Below are positions 1 to 8,471 of a stretch of 64,000 nucleotides of DNA, in pieces (position 1 is the first letter of the stretch; each line of letters begins with the position of its first letter). The notes under the pieces were generated by a model. It saw only the letters and a program-made list of their open reading frames with translations, had not been told where the DNA came from and made no database searches. Origin of the DNA: Gracilibacillus kekensis (GTDB lineage Bacteria; Bacillota; Bacilli; Bacillales; Amphibacillaceae); assembly GCF_900143085.1 (NCBI RefSeq), contig NZ_FRCZ01000002.1:372001-436000 (forward strand), given 5' to 3'. Both the position numbers and the translations under genes were made by a program.

Positions 1-59
1 CCTCCCTTTTTTCTTTACCAAAATTGAATTGGTATGCTTTTATTTTAAAACGCTTTCAT
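1..59 (-). promoter_or_regulatory. Upstream region of a leftward gene outside the window, with a cre-like site
   Basis: Read on the minus strand, the first bases give a run of A followed by GGGAGG, which looks like a ribosome-binding site for a gene starting just left of the window. At 45-59 the minus strand reads ATGAAAGCGTTTTAA, which fits the catabolite-responsive element consensus WTGNAANCGNWNNCW at all but the C near the end. This suggests a CcpA-controlled gene lies to the left, divergent from the sensory cluster. The coding part is not visible, so the gene itself is inference. Confidence 0.45.
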
Positions 60-179
60 CAACTTTGTAATAGAATTTTTTTTGAAAAAAATTAATTATT
101 TATCAAATCGTTAGAGAATAGTGTAATTTTTAAAGTAATAATTGTAATTTTTTTAAAAATATTTAAAATAGACTATAGA

Positions 180-197
180 AACTTATTCTTATAAGTT
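180..197. promoter_or_regulatory. Short palindrome upstream of the sensory cluster
   Basis: AACTTATTCTTATAAGTT is a perfect 7-bp inverted repeat with a 4-bp centre, 58 bases before the first gene of the rightward cluster. It could be an operator or simply AT-rich chance symmetry; no second copy was noticed nearby. Confidence 0.25.
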
Positions 198-254
198 AGA
201 ATAGGAGATACGATATGAGCGTATCATATTTCACGTAGTTAGGAGCAAATAATA

Positions 255-1502
255 ATGAATGCGTTTTCAAAATTTCGAAAATTGCCGATTCGCTCTAAAT
301 TTCTGTTTGTATTTGTTCTACTATTTTTGTGGTTTGGTCTTATTCAATTAGTGCAGCTCTTTTTCTTTTTTAGTTATATCAAACAATATAATGAAATGAC
401 AGAAACCATCCATTTAACAAATTCTATTCATGGTCAATTAAGGGATCAATTAGAAGAAGAAATACGTGATATTGTTTATGGGAAAGTATATTTCGAAGAT
501 GGCAAACAATATCAGATTTTGAGTCAAATGGAAGAACATCTTAATACGGTGGCGAGTCAGGAAACAGCAAAACCTTTTACAAAAGAAATAACTGAAGTCC
601 GAACGGTAATTGGTACCACAACCGAGTATATTGATCGTTTGGGAAATCAAATTAAAACAAATGCACCTGCTGAGGAAAAGTACATTACCCAGGAATATAT
701 CGGTATTGCCTCCGGTTTAATTAATGAACATGTCCAAACATTATTACAAGAAACATTGACAGAAAGCGAGAACCAGAAAGAAGCCATTAAGGATAAAATA
801 AACCGAGATATACGTATAAGTATTATGGTATATATGTTTTTAGTTGTAGTTACATTCCTGTTAATTTGGACTGCATCCAAATACATGTTAAAACCTATTT
901 ATTTGTTACATAAACATGCAAGAGAAATCGCAAAAGGGAATTTAACAGAATCGATTAAACCCATTAAAGCCATGAATGAAATTGATGATCTCTACAATGC
1001 CTTTCACGTAATGACGAATTATTTGAAACATATCATAAGCCAAGTACATCAAACAAGTAATGAAATCATTCAGACATCACATTACATTCATAAGAGTACG
1101 GAAGAAAACTTATCTGCCGGTGAACAAATGACCGCCACTAGCCAAACCATCATCCAAGATCTTCAAACACAAAAACTCCAAATCGAATGGCTGCAACAAC
1201 AGATTAATCTATTGTTAAAAGATCAACTTCAATTTCAAAAACGACTCGAAAGTCCAGAAATATCTAATAAACAATATCACTTCCAGGAACAGATCACTAA
1301 TTCTATCAAGATGATGAAACAATTACAAAATCATATGAATGAATGCAATTCACAAGTAAAAAAATGTTTTAACAATATGGAGATTATCGGTGGGCTAGGC
1401 GAGGAACAATTAACTACCATTGAAGAGATTGCAGAAATCTCTGACAGACAACTTGCCTATGTAGATCAACTACGACATCAATTAAAGCAATTCCAAATAT
1501 AG
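255..1502 (+). CDS. Chemoreceptor-like HAMP membrane protein without signalling hairpin
   Basis: Membrane sensor-like protein of 415 residues. A first transmembrane helix spans about residues 17-40. An extracytoplasmic helical domain follows, then a second helix at about 189-208 and a HAMP segment at about 210-262 ending in the pattern EIDDLYNAF. The rest is a glutamine-rich coiled coil. The layout resembles a methyl-accepting chemotaxis protein, but the highly conserved hairpin motif (EAARAGE type, needed to bind CheW and CheA) is absent, so ordinary chemotaxis signalling is unlikely. AGGAG at 241-245 lies nine bases before the ATG. The gene leads a same-strand cluster with a YesM-type kinase, a YesN-type regulator and an anchored sugar-binding protein, so an accessory role in that sensory system is inferred. 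Function is not known. Confidence 0.7.
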   Translation: MNAFSKFRKLPIRSKFLFVFVLLFLWFGLIQLVQLFFFFSYIKQYNEMTETIHLTNSIHGQLRDQLEEEIRDIVYGKVYFEDGKQYQILSQMEEHLNTVASQETAKPFTKEITEVRTVIGTTTEYIDRLGNQIKTNAPAEEKYITQEYIGIASGLINEHVQTLLQETLTESENQKEAIKDKINRDIRISIMVYMFLVVVTFLLIWTASKYMLKPIYLLHKHAREIAKGNLTESIKPIKAMNEIDDLYNAFHVMTNYLKHIISQVHQTSNEIIQTSHYIHKSTEENLSAGEQMTATSQTIIQDLQTQKLQIEWLQQQINLLLKDQLQFQKRLESPEISNKQYHFQEQITNSIKMMKQLQNHMNECNSQVKKCFNNMEIIGGLGEEQLTTIEEIAEISDRQLAYVDQLRHQLKQFQI

Positions 1503-1519
1503 TGATTGACTTTCAATCA

Positions 1520-1550
1520 ATAGCAGTTAGCAACTTCAGTTAATTGCTAT
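1520..1550. other. Weak hairpin after the HAMP protein gene
   Basis: ATAGCAGTTA and TAATTGCTAT form an imperfect stem with an 11-base loop in the 133-bp gap before the kinase gene. It lacks a clean T tract, so a partial terminator or processing site is possible but not shown. Confidence 0.25.
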
Positions 1551-1635
1551 CGAACCTTTTCAGGACTTTTTCAAGTGAAGATTTACGCTTGACTTTCGCT
1601 TTTCAAAGCTCAAACGATGAAAGATAGGTGGCCTC

Positions 1636-3393
1636 ATGCATTGGAACTGGTTCAAGTTGCTAGACAAAAGCTTACGCACGAAAATGCTTGTCATGTTTGT
1701 ACTGTTAACGGTGTTCCCGTTGATATTTATTGGTTTTATATCTTACACCAAATCATCCAACATCATATCCGAACGAGCATATAGTCTGGCACAAATTAAA
1801 AATAGCCAAATAGCACGTGAGATTGATGTTTTATTTCAAGATATTCATCGTTTTAATGAAATCGGCAAACAACAAAGTACTGTTCAGTTTCTTTTGCATC
1901 AAGAAGATACCTATGATGAAGCTAAAGAAATATTAAGCCTGTTTGATTTTTATCAAAAAAGCTATCTTTCTGGAGAACATATCTTTGATATTGAAATTAT
2001 GAATCTTGAAGGAAAAACAATAAGTGATAAACGTGGTGTCTATCAACGAGATGTTACGACAACCGATGAGCAGATACACGCATTATTTAGTGAGGATCCC
2101 AGTCAGACCCAAATGAAAATTACGTATCAGGATGGGTTTCCTACTTTAGAAATTACCAATGCCATTGTGTGGGATATTACAGAGGCAATAATAGGAACGA
2201 TGAAAATCACGATAGATGCTTCTACTATTACATCGATCTTAGCCGATAAGACATTAACAGATACTGAAAATAGTTCCTTTTATATTTCATCCGAAGACCG
2301 CGATATCTTTTTTAAACAAAAGAATCGTAATAAGGATCACCCGGTATATATTGACATGAGCCAAATGGATGAGAAGGAACAAGGTTATTATACTAGTGAT
2401 GAAATGTTTTATGTATATGAGACTTCTAAAATGACCAGCTGGAAAGTGATCGGGCAGGCGCCTGTTAAAGAAATTATGAAAGACAGTAATGAAATTCGCA
2501 GCTTAATCGTTTTAACGGTAATTAGCAGTATTATTTTTATAATTGGATTGTACATGTTCATTTCCAATCGTTTAATACACCCCATCCGCTTATTAAAGAA
2601 TAAAATGCAACAAGCTGCCCAAGGCAATTTGGAAGCAAAGGTAATACCTGTTGGAGAAGATGAAATTGCCACTCTAGGTGATAGTTTCAATCAAATGATA
2701 GTTAAAATAAAATCATTGTTAGATCTTAGTATTGAAGAAGAAAAAAAATTGAAAGCAGCAGAATTTCGCACGATGCAAGCGCAAATTAATCCACATTTTT
2801 TATACAACACACTAGATACAATTATTTGGCTTGCAGAAGCTAAGGAACATCAATCTGTAATCGAACTTACCAAAGCGTTATCACAATATAGCCGTATTTC
2901 ACTTAATAAAGGAAAAGACTGGATTACGATTGCAGATGAGATCTCCCATATTGAAAGTTACTTATATATTCAAAAGACAAGATACGAAGACATATTAGAT
3001 GTATCTGTTCAAGTTGATTCCGATATTTTACGCTATCATATTTTAAAATTATTGTTACAACCAATCGTTGAAAATGCGATCTACCACGGCATTAAAAATA
3101 AACGAGGACAGGGTTTTTTACGCATCAATGGCGGAGTAAATGAAGACGATTGTATTCGATTCGAAGTAATTGATAATGGGATTGGAATGGATGAAGAACG
3201 ATTACAAGAATTAAGAGACCATCTCCACACCGGTGAGGTCTTACCAGAAGCTAAAAATGGTTTTGGACTAATCAATGTCCAGCAACGCATACAATTATAT
3301 TATGGAAAAGAGTACGGGCTACAGGTAAATAGCTGGAAAGGTTCAGGTACAAGAGTAACAATTACGATTCCAAAATCGGGGGGAAGAAAATGA
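1636..3393 (+). CDS. YesM-type sensor histidine kinase
   Basis: Membrane histidine kinase of 585 residues that should phosphorylate the regulator encoded directly downstream. A transmembrane helix lies at about 17-38. It is followed by a large extracytoplasmic sensing region of the size of a double-Cache domain, a second helix at about 289-310, a HAMP domain at about 311-363, and a His_kinase domain with INPHFLYNT, the phospho-acceptor being His387. The ATPase domain has the N box NAIYHG and the DNGIGMD box. This is the usual YesM (LytS-like) layout used by Bacilli to sense oligosaccharides. The stop codon overlaps the ATG of the response regulator by four bases, indicating translational coupling. 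The ligand cannot be told from sequence. The downstream binding protein suggests a sugar. Confidence 0.9.
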   Translation: MHWNWFKLLDKSLRTKMLVMFVLLTVFPLIFIGFISYTKSSNIISERAYSLAQIKNSQIAREIDVLFQDIHRFNEIGKQQSTVQFLLHQEDTYDEAKEILSLFDFYQKSYLSGEHIFDIEIMNLEGKTISDKRGVYQRDVTTTDEQIHALFSEDPSQTQMKITYQDGFPTLEITNAIVWDITEAIIGTMKITIDASTITSILADKTLTDTENSSFYISSEDRDIFFKQKNRNKDHPVYIDMSQMDEKEQGYYTSDEMFYVYETSKMTSWKVIGQAPVKEIMKDSNEIRSLIVLTVISSIIFIIGLYMFISNRLIHPIRLLKNKMQQAAQGNLEAKVIPVGEDEIATLGDSFNQMIVKIKSLLDLSIEEEKKLKAAEFRTMQAQINPHFLYNTLDTIIWLAEAKEHQSVIELTKALSQYSRISLNKGKDWITIADEISHIESYLYIQKTRYEDILDVSVQVDSDILRYHILKLLLQPIVENAIYHGIKNKRGQGFLRINGGVNEDDCIRFEVIDNGIGMDEERLQELRDHLHTGEVLPEAKNGFGLINVQQRIQLYYGKEYGLQVNSWKGSGTRVTITIPKSGGRK

Positions 3394-4889
3394 AAAAGAT
3401 ATTTTTAGTGGACGATGAAGCTGTTATTAGAAGAGGAATTGCCCAAAAAATTGATTGGGAAAAGGAAGGCTTTAGTTATTGTGGAGATGCCTCAGATGGA
3501 GAAATGGCCCTGCCTCTTATTGAAAAACACCAGCCAGACATTGTCATAACGGATATTAAAATGCCTTTTATGGATGGATTAACACTATCAAAAATCATCA
3601 AAGAAAAAATGCCGAACATAAAGATTATTATTCTCAGTGGTCATGATGAATTTGAATATGCCCAACAGGCGATTCGGCTTCAAGTGGAAGAATATTGCCT
3701 AAAACCTGTTAGCAGTCAGGATTTACTCACGATTTTGCGTAAAGTAAAAAAAGAAATGGAAGCACCACTTATTCACTATGCTAAAATTGACACCAAAGAG
3801 GATCTGTATGATCACTTATGTAAAGGCTCTTTGTCAACAGAAGAAATAGCACATCAAGCTAAAGCATTACAGGTTGATCTAATGGCTAGTTATTATACAG
3901 TTGTGGTAGTCGAATATGATGAAGAATTAAAACGTGTAGCTCCGTTTTATCAAAACGACCAAGCCTTATTTTTTGTTAAGGATACCAAATGGATTGTCAT
4001 TTTAAAACATGACGTGGAACATATGTTAATGAAACAAATTAATCAAATACGCGAATCGCTCTCTTCCGTATTATTTGGTATCGGGTCAATTGAAACAAGA
4101 ACTGAACATATTACATTGTCTTATGAAAATGCCATCGAAGCTTACAGTTACAGTCGCGCGGTTCATTCATATACCTCAACCATGTTTCTTAGTGACAATG
4201 AGGGCATTTATCAAGATTTGATGAGAGCTGCCGACCGTCGGAAGTTAATTCATTTTTTAAAATTTGGTCAATTAGATCAGGTCACTACATTCGTTCAGCG
4301 TTATTCGGACGTTATTTTAAATAAAAAAGAACACCCAAATGTATTTATCTATTACTTTTTATTAGATTTCACTATAACCATTAAACATCATATCGAAGAA
4401 ACAGAACAATACGATGATGATTGCATGAAAGTGATTCAACAAGTAGAGGAGCAGATTCAAAAGGTACAGACGAAGCAGCAGATAGTTGAATACATGACAA
4501 ATATGCTACTTCCTCTCTTTTCAAACAAAGATACTGGTAAATATGCAAAAGTGATTCAACAAGTAAAACAAGTCGTCTCCGAACGTTATCACGAATCTGG
4601 ATTATCTCTTCAACAAATCGCGCTCGACGTAAATATAAGTGCTTCCTATCTCAGTAATATTTTCAGTAAAGAGATGAAGCAAACCATTACAGAATATTTA
4701 ACAAAAACCAGAATCGAAAAGGCAAAAGAATTATTAGAAATGACAAATGACAAAACCTATGAAATAGCTGATAAGGTGGGATATAATGATTCTCATTACT
4801 TTTGTCATATTTTCAAAAAAATAACGGGAATGACTACAAAAGAGTACAAAAACCACCTAACAAATCAGTACTCTGCTACTATAGGATAA
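3390..4889 (+). CDS. YesN-type response regulator, AraC family
   Basis: Response regulator of 499 residues. The receiver domain fills about residues 1-120 with the acidic pair at 8-9, phospho-acceptor Asp55 in VITDIKMP, and a conserved lysine in LKPV. A long linker domain of the YesN kind follows. The C-terminal AraC-type double helix-turn-helix at about 390-490 contains the motif YNDSHYFCHIFKKITG. GGGGGAAGAAA just before the ATG is a strong ribosome site that lies inside the end of the kinase gene. It is the partner of the overlapping kinase. Targets are not visible, but genes for carbohydrate uptake or degradation are usual for this family. Confidence 0.9.
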   Translation: MKKIFLVDDEAVIRRGIAQKIDWEKEGFSYCGDASDGEMALPLIEKHQPDIVITDIKMPFMDGLTLSKIIKEKMPNIKIIILSGHDEFEYAQQAIRLQVEEYCLKPVSSQDLLTILRKVKKEMEAPLIHYAKIDTKEDLYDHLCKGSLSTEEIAHQAKALQVDLMASYYTVVVVEYDEELKRVAPFYQNDQALFFVKDTKWIVILKHDVEHMLMKQINQIRESLSSVLFGIGSIETRTEHITLSYENAIEAYSYSRAVHSYTSTMFLSDNEGIYQDLMRAADRRKLIHFLKFGQLDQVTTFVQRYSDVILNKKEHPNVFIYYFLLDFTITIKHHIEETEQYDDDCMKVIQQVEEQIQKVQTKQQIVEYMTNMLLPLFSNKDTGKYAKVIQQVKQVVSERYHESGLSLQQIALDVNISASYLSNIFSKEMKQTITEYLTKTRIEKAKELLEMTNDKTYEIADKVGYNDSHYFCHIFKKITGMTTKEYKNHLTNQYSATIG

Positions 4890-4941
4890 TTTACTCCTTT
4901 GGTGCTGTAGCCAAACGTTCATTTTTAAATGAGGGATACCG

Positions 4942-5889
4942 ATGAAAAAATGGAGTATTATGCTTATCATCCTTTTAAGTATTATTAGCTTCCTTTTAAT
5001 GTTTATTGATTCTGGTCCAGAAGAAACTGTGATGCCTATCAAACCTGTGAAAACGATAGAAGAAAATACTCAAACATTTGCGATCATATATCCTGTTGCA
5101 CACCCTTTTTTTGAGAAAATTACAGAAACAGCTCAAAAGGAAGCTAACAGATTGGGCATTAATGTGCGAATTGATGCACCAAAAATCGCATCTGCTGAGG
5201 ATCAGGCTACACTTCTAGAACTATATATTAAACAAGGTGTGGATGGTATTGCTATCGGTCCCACCGATCCCGAAATGATCACACCATTAATTGATCAGGC
5301 AATTGACCAGAGCATCCCAGTTGTTTGTTTTGATACCGATGCACCTAACAGCAAAAGGCATACGTATATCGGTACGGATAATTATCTGGCGGGTCTCCAC
5401 ATTGGGGAAACAATAGCGCAATTACTAAATTATGAAGGTGAAATCATCGTAAGTAGTGGATTACCAACAATGGAAAATTTGAAATTAAGAATCGAAGGAT
5501 TGCAAACAGTCATAGATAGCTATCCAAAATTAACAATCGACACTATTACACATAGTGACGGAACAGCACCTTCTACACTGGAAAACATTGAAACTATGGT
5601 CGAGGGCTATCCAGACTTTGATGGCTTTGTAGGGATCGATTCTCTTGCTGGACCAGCTGCTATAACAGTGTGGAAAGCTCATGGATTGAATAAAACAGCA
5701 GTTACTTTTGATGATTTACCACTGACTATGGAAGGGCTTGAAAATGGACAGCTTACAAGTATCATTTCTCAAAACCAAGAAAAGTGGGGAAAATTAATCA
5801 TTCAGAGTCTGTTCGAACAATTAGAAGGTGAAAAGGTAAATCAAACGAAGTATACAGAAACAGTCGAAATTAAAAAGACTCAAGATTAG
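4942..5889 (+). CDS. Membrane-anchored periplasmic-binding-protein-like sugar sensor
   Basis: Protein of 315 residues with a hydrophobic N-terminal anchor (about 5-22) and a Peripla_BP_4 (RbsB/YtfQ-like) sugar-binding domain from about residue 45. There is no cysteine lipobox after the hydrophobic stretch, so it probably stays tethered by an uncleaved helix rather than as a lipoprotein. The family binds monosaccharides or small sugars. No ABC permease or ATPase lies next to it, and it follows a YesMN pair by 52 bases on the same strand. A role as an extracytoplasmic ligand sensor that talks to the kinase, or to the HAMP protein at the head of the cluster, is therefore the preferred inference. 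GAGGGATACCG before the ATG serves as ribosome site. An orphan transport component is the alternative. Confidence 0.8.
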   Translation: MKKWSIMLIILLSIISFLLMFIDSGPEETVMPIKPVKTIEENTQTFAIIYPVAHPFFEKITETAQKEANRLGINVRIDAPKIASAEDQATLLELYIKQGVDGIAIGPTDPEMITPLIDQAIDQSIPVVCFDTDAPNSKRHTYIGTDNYLAGLHIGETIAQLLNYEGEIIVSSGLPTMENLKLRIEGLQTVIDSYPKLTIDTITHSDGTAPSTLENIETMVEGYPDFDGFVGIDSLAGPAAITVWKAHGLNKTAVTFDDLPLTMEGLENGQLTSIISQNQEKWGKLIIQSLFEQLEGEKVNQTKYTETVEIKKTQD

Positions 5890-6005
5890 CAACTAGCAAA
5901 ACAGCAATTACTGTAACATCTTTATTTACCGATGTATGTAAGCAATATACCCACATCAAGTCAACTAGCTATTAGGTTAGGACGTACTTTCCTTCTAGTA
6001 TGCAT

Positions 6006-6039
6006 AAAACCCAAACGAATATAAATCGTTTGGGTTTTT
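6006..6039. terminator. Bidirectional terminator between binding-protein and YesL genes
   Basis: AACCCAAACGA and TCGTTTGGGTT pair perfectly around a 7-base loop, with A-rich sequence on the left and TTTTT on the right. It sits between two convergent genes and can stop transcription from both sides. Confidence 0.85.
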
Positions 6040-6095
6040 CTAGTTGAGAAATTCTTTTTGTTCGACTCTCGTCGCTTGGTACTTTTTCATATATT

Positions 6096-6728
6096 TTATC
6101 GATAGCGATACTTTAGTAAACATTGATCGAGAAAGTCCTGTGGTAATTTCCGCACTGCTTTCTGCCAAATATGAATGTGAATAAACGCAAAAACACTCAC
6201 TAAAGCTATGATTGCCATTGGAATATAAAGTGTAACAATAGCGAACACGAAGCCGATCAAACCAATTAATATAATATCCGGCAATATAGTAATTGAAGCT
6301 ATCCAAGCATTTTTCCATAGTTTTAATCCTTTTAAATGGGAGGTCACAATTAATGGTATCATAGCTAGTACAGTGAAAATTAAAATGCTAGCAGCAAATA
6401 ACCAAATGATCTGCATAAATAAATGCACAATACCTGTCAATGTTGGAATAAAAATAGCATTAATGACGAGGATCATCGTTATTGCTCCAATATTAATACC
6501 TAAAAGCCATGTATTCCTAAAATTCTGCTTAAAAGATTGGAAAAATGTCTTCCATATTCCAATCTCAATTCCATTCTTGGACCATTCCACTATCACTGAA
6601 TATAAGGCAACGGTAGCGGGAATTACTGTAACAACCCCTAAAGAGAAAAAAAACCAAAACAACTGTAAAGTGACAAATGAAGCAAAAACATGCAACATAC
6701 GAAACAGCGCCGGTTCAGATTGATTCAC
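6096..6728 (-). CDS. YesL-like DUF624 membrane protein
   Basis: Integral membrane protein of 210 residues with the DUF624 (YesL) signature: an N-terminal helix, then PATVALYSVIVEW and a charged loop, followed by four or more hydrophobic helices. Members are almost always encoded beside oligosaccharide ABC importers, glycosidases or YesMN regulators. Their molecular role is unknown. This is one of four in the window. Its best local relative by context is the one at 16004-16627, which also follows a LacI gene. Here, however, 472 bases containing a palindromic repeat separate it from that gene. No sugar importer adjoins this copy, which may be the remnant of a duplicated unit. Confidence 0.8.
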   Translation of the reverse strand: MNQSEPALFRMLHVFASFVTLQLFWFFFSLGVVTVIPATVALYSVIVEWSKNGIEIGIWKTFFQSFKQNFRNTWLLGINIGAITMILVINAIFIPTLTGIVHLFMQIIWLFAASILIFTVLAMIPLIVTSHLKGLKLWKNAWIASITILPDIILIGLIGFVFAIVTLYIPMAIIALVSVFAFIHIHIWQKAVRKLPQDFLDQCLLKYRYR

Positions 6729-6871
6729 TCCATCACCTACTTCGATTTATTTTTTAGAATTAGTTGTTACCATTATTACCTTTTTCTAAAAAAATAAACG
6801 TAATCATAGTGGTGATTTTATATTTCTCCAAGGACGGAATTGTAATCCTCGGTATCAACGCTTTTCCAATG

Positions 6872-7060
6872 TAGCTATTTTGAAATATAGTGACTATTAA
6901 ATCACCGCTTCGGCTGTCCACTTCCCTTTCCATGGCGTTTTCCCTTCAGCTAACTTTTTCGAGCACAAACCGCTCAAAAAAGTGGATCTTCAGGAAAAAC
7001 AGATGCCATAGGAGTGGAAGTGGACGGCCTACGCTATAAAGTGGTTCTACATCATTTGTG
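6872..7060 (+). repeat. Palindromic repeat, copy A
   Basis: Full copy of the repeat family. The left flank begins near TAGCTATTTTGAAAT. The hairpin core at 6905-7035 opens with CGCTTCGGCTGTCCACTTCC, contains TTCAGCTAACTTTTT and its partner AAAAAAGTGGATCTTCAGG, and closes with GGAGTGGAAGTGGAC followed by GGCCTACGCT. The right flank is TTCTACATCATTTG. The two arms pair imperfectly over roughly 45 bases each. No open reading frame is present. Confidence 0.75.
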
Positions 7061-7117
7061 AGAGCTAACTTGTCGAGCCTATAAACAATATGAAGTAAAA
7101 GTTGCGATATCACTACT

Positions 7118-7195
7118 TACATCTATTGTAGCGCATTATTTAGCGCAGGCCACTTCGACTCCGCATTTGTCAGCGCGATCTTGAGATTCACTTAA
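7118..7195 (-). repeat. Decayed inverted partner of copy A
   Basis: TACATCTATTGTAG, then AGCGCAGGCCACTTCGACTCC, matches the right end and outer arm of the family read in reverse (compare 34664-34715). The copy then degenerates, with only GAGATTCACTT recalling the inner arm before the LacI stop codon. The outer left end is missing. Confidence 0.5.
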
Positions 7196-7200
7196 AGTAT

Positions 7201-8211
7201 CTAAATTTCACTTGAGTTTCTTATAATTAACTCAGGGTCTACTAAAACAGATTTTTGTACCTTTCTTTCATTAATTAGGTCATGCAGCATATTGGCTGAC
7301 AACCTGCCAATCTTGATTTGATCTTGTTTAACCGTAGCTAAACTGGGCTCACTGTAACGACATGCTTCAATATCATCACAACCCACAACTTTTATATCAC
7401 GAGGGACAGATAAACCTGCTTCTTTAATCGCCTTCATTGCCCCTAATGCCATCATATCTGATACTGCGAAAACAGCATCTGGTTTTCCCTCAGCTTGTAG
7501 CATTTCTTTCATTTTTTCATAACCACTTTGCTCGAAGTAATTTCCGTATTTAATCCATTCTTTACGTAAATCCATGCCAAAGTCTTTCATTGATTGCACA
7601 AATGAATCCTTACGCACATTAGAAATCACCGAATCTTCCTGCCCCCCAATAAATGCTAATTTACGGATGCCATTCAGATAAAAATATTCTACTACCTGTC
7701 GCGAAATTTTGTGGTTATCTGTCATCACATAGCTGGATCGTTCACCTGTTAATTTTAAATCGACAGCAACCGTTGGTATATCACTTTGATCTAATTGGTG
7801 AATGGTTTCACCGATATTTTCACCAGCGATAATTAAACAGCCATCTAATTGATAGTGTTTCGCTCGAGCAACGTAATCTTCTTTTCCAATATTAAAAGCT
7901 TGATTTGAAAATACGAGAATATCATATCCTAATTGCCCTACTGTATTTTTAAACACATTGATGACTTGATTGAAAAAGGGGTGGTTAAATTCTACATGTA
8001 CTTCCCCTGCATAAATAAGTCCAATCATATTCGATTTTTTAGTAGCTAATGCTTTTGCTGAAAAACTAGGTTGATATCCAGTATCTTCTATAATTTTCTT
8101 GACTTTTTGAATCGTATTGGGACTGATACTTCCTGTCTGATTGATAACTTTAGATACTGTACCAGGTGAAACCCCAGCCATCTTTGCAATCTCTCTTATC
8201 GTTAGTTTCAT
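7201..8211 (-). CDS. LacI family transcriptional regulator (paralogue 1)
   Basis: DNA-binding repressor of 336 residues. The N-terminal LacI helix-turn-helix reads TIREIAKMAGVSPGTVSKVI, followed by the hinge region and a periplasmic-binding-protein-like effector domain from about residue 60. It is closely similar along its length to the regulator at 16638-17660, with shared stretches such as LATKKSN, HPFFN and SNIRK. The DNA-recognition helix is identical in the two, so both may bind the same operator. AGAGGG lies just upstream of the ATG. No sugar-transport gene adjoins this copy. The effector is unknown. Confidence 0.88.
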   Translation of the reverse strand: MKLTIREIAKMAGVSPGTVSKVINQTGSISPNTIQKVKKIIEDTGYQPSFSAKALATKKSNMIGLIYAGEVHVEFNHPFFNQVINVFKNTVGQLGYDILVFSNQAFNIGKEDYVARAKHYQLDGCLIIAGENIGETIHQLDQSDIPTVAVDLKLTGERSSYVMTDNHKISRQVVEYFYLNGIRKLAFIGGQEDSVISNVRKDSFVQSMKDFGMDLRKEWIKYGNYFEQSGYEKMKEMLQAEGKPDAVFAVSDMMALGAMKAIKEAGLSVPRDIKVVGCDDIEACRYSEPSLATVKQDQIKIGRLSANMLHDLINERKVQKSVLVDPELIIRNSSEI

Positions 8212-8471
8212 ATTATGATCCCTCTATTTGAATTTATGAATGTTTACTAGTTTATTTTTAGCTTTTTATGGTACCCTTTGTCAAATTATAATACTCAATA
8301 GTTCTTTAAGCTAATTTTATTCGTTTTGCCACCGTTTAACCAGTTGTTAATGAAAATCTTAATAAATGGAGACCCCAAACCGTACCCTAAACTATGATCA
8401 TCGAAACCTGACAGGAAGTAAGCATCCACTTACACACAGGTACGTTTACCAATGAAAACATTTAATTCATA

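Larger units (their letters stand above)
6729..7200. other. 472-bp intergenic region with palindromic repeat pair A
   Basis: No gene is seen. The region lies downstream of a LacI gene and upstream of a YesL gene, both on the minus strand. It is largely filled by one full repeat copy (6872-7060) and a decayed inverted copy (about 7118-7195). The part at 6729-6870 shows only AT-rich sequence. Confidence 0.7.

Noticed and set aside
255-1502. Reading the HAMP protein as a frameshifted or truncated chemoreceptor
   Set aside because: The downstream 133 bases hold no continuation of a signalling domain in any frame, and the reading frame is intact with a good start, so it appears to be a complete gene of a different type.
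6040-6318. 92-codon frame overlapping the YesL gene end on the same strand
   Set aside because: It lies mostly inside the YesL gene in another frame, and its start has no ribosome site. The DUF624 reading is clearly the coding one.
8391-8450. Possible further repeat relic in the gap between LacI and the AbrB-tailed ATPase
   Set aside because: No stretch longer than a few bases matches the core arms or flanks.
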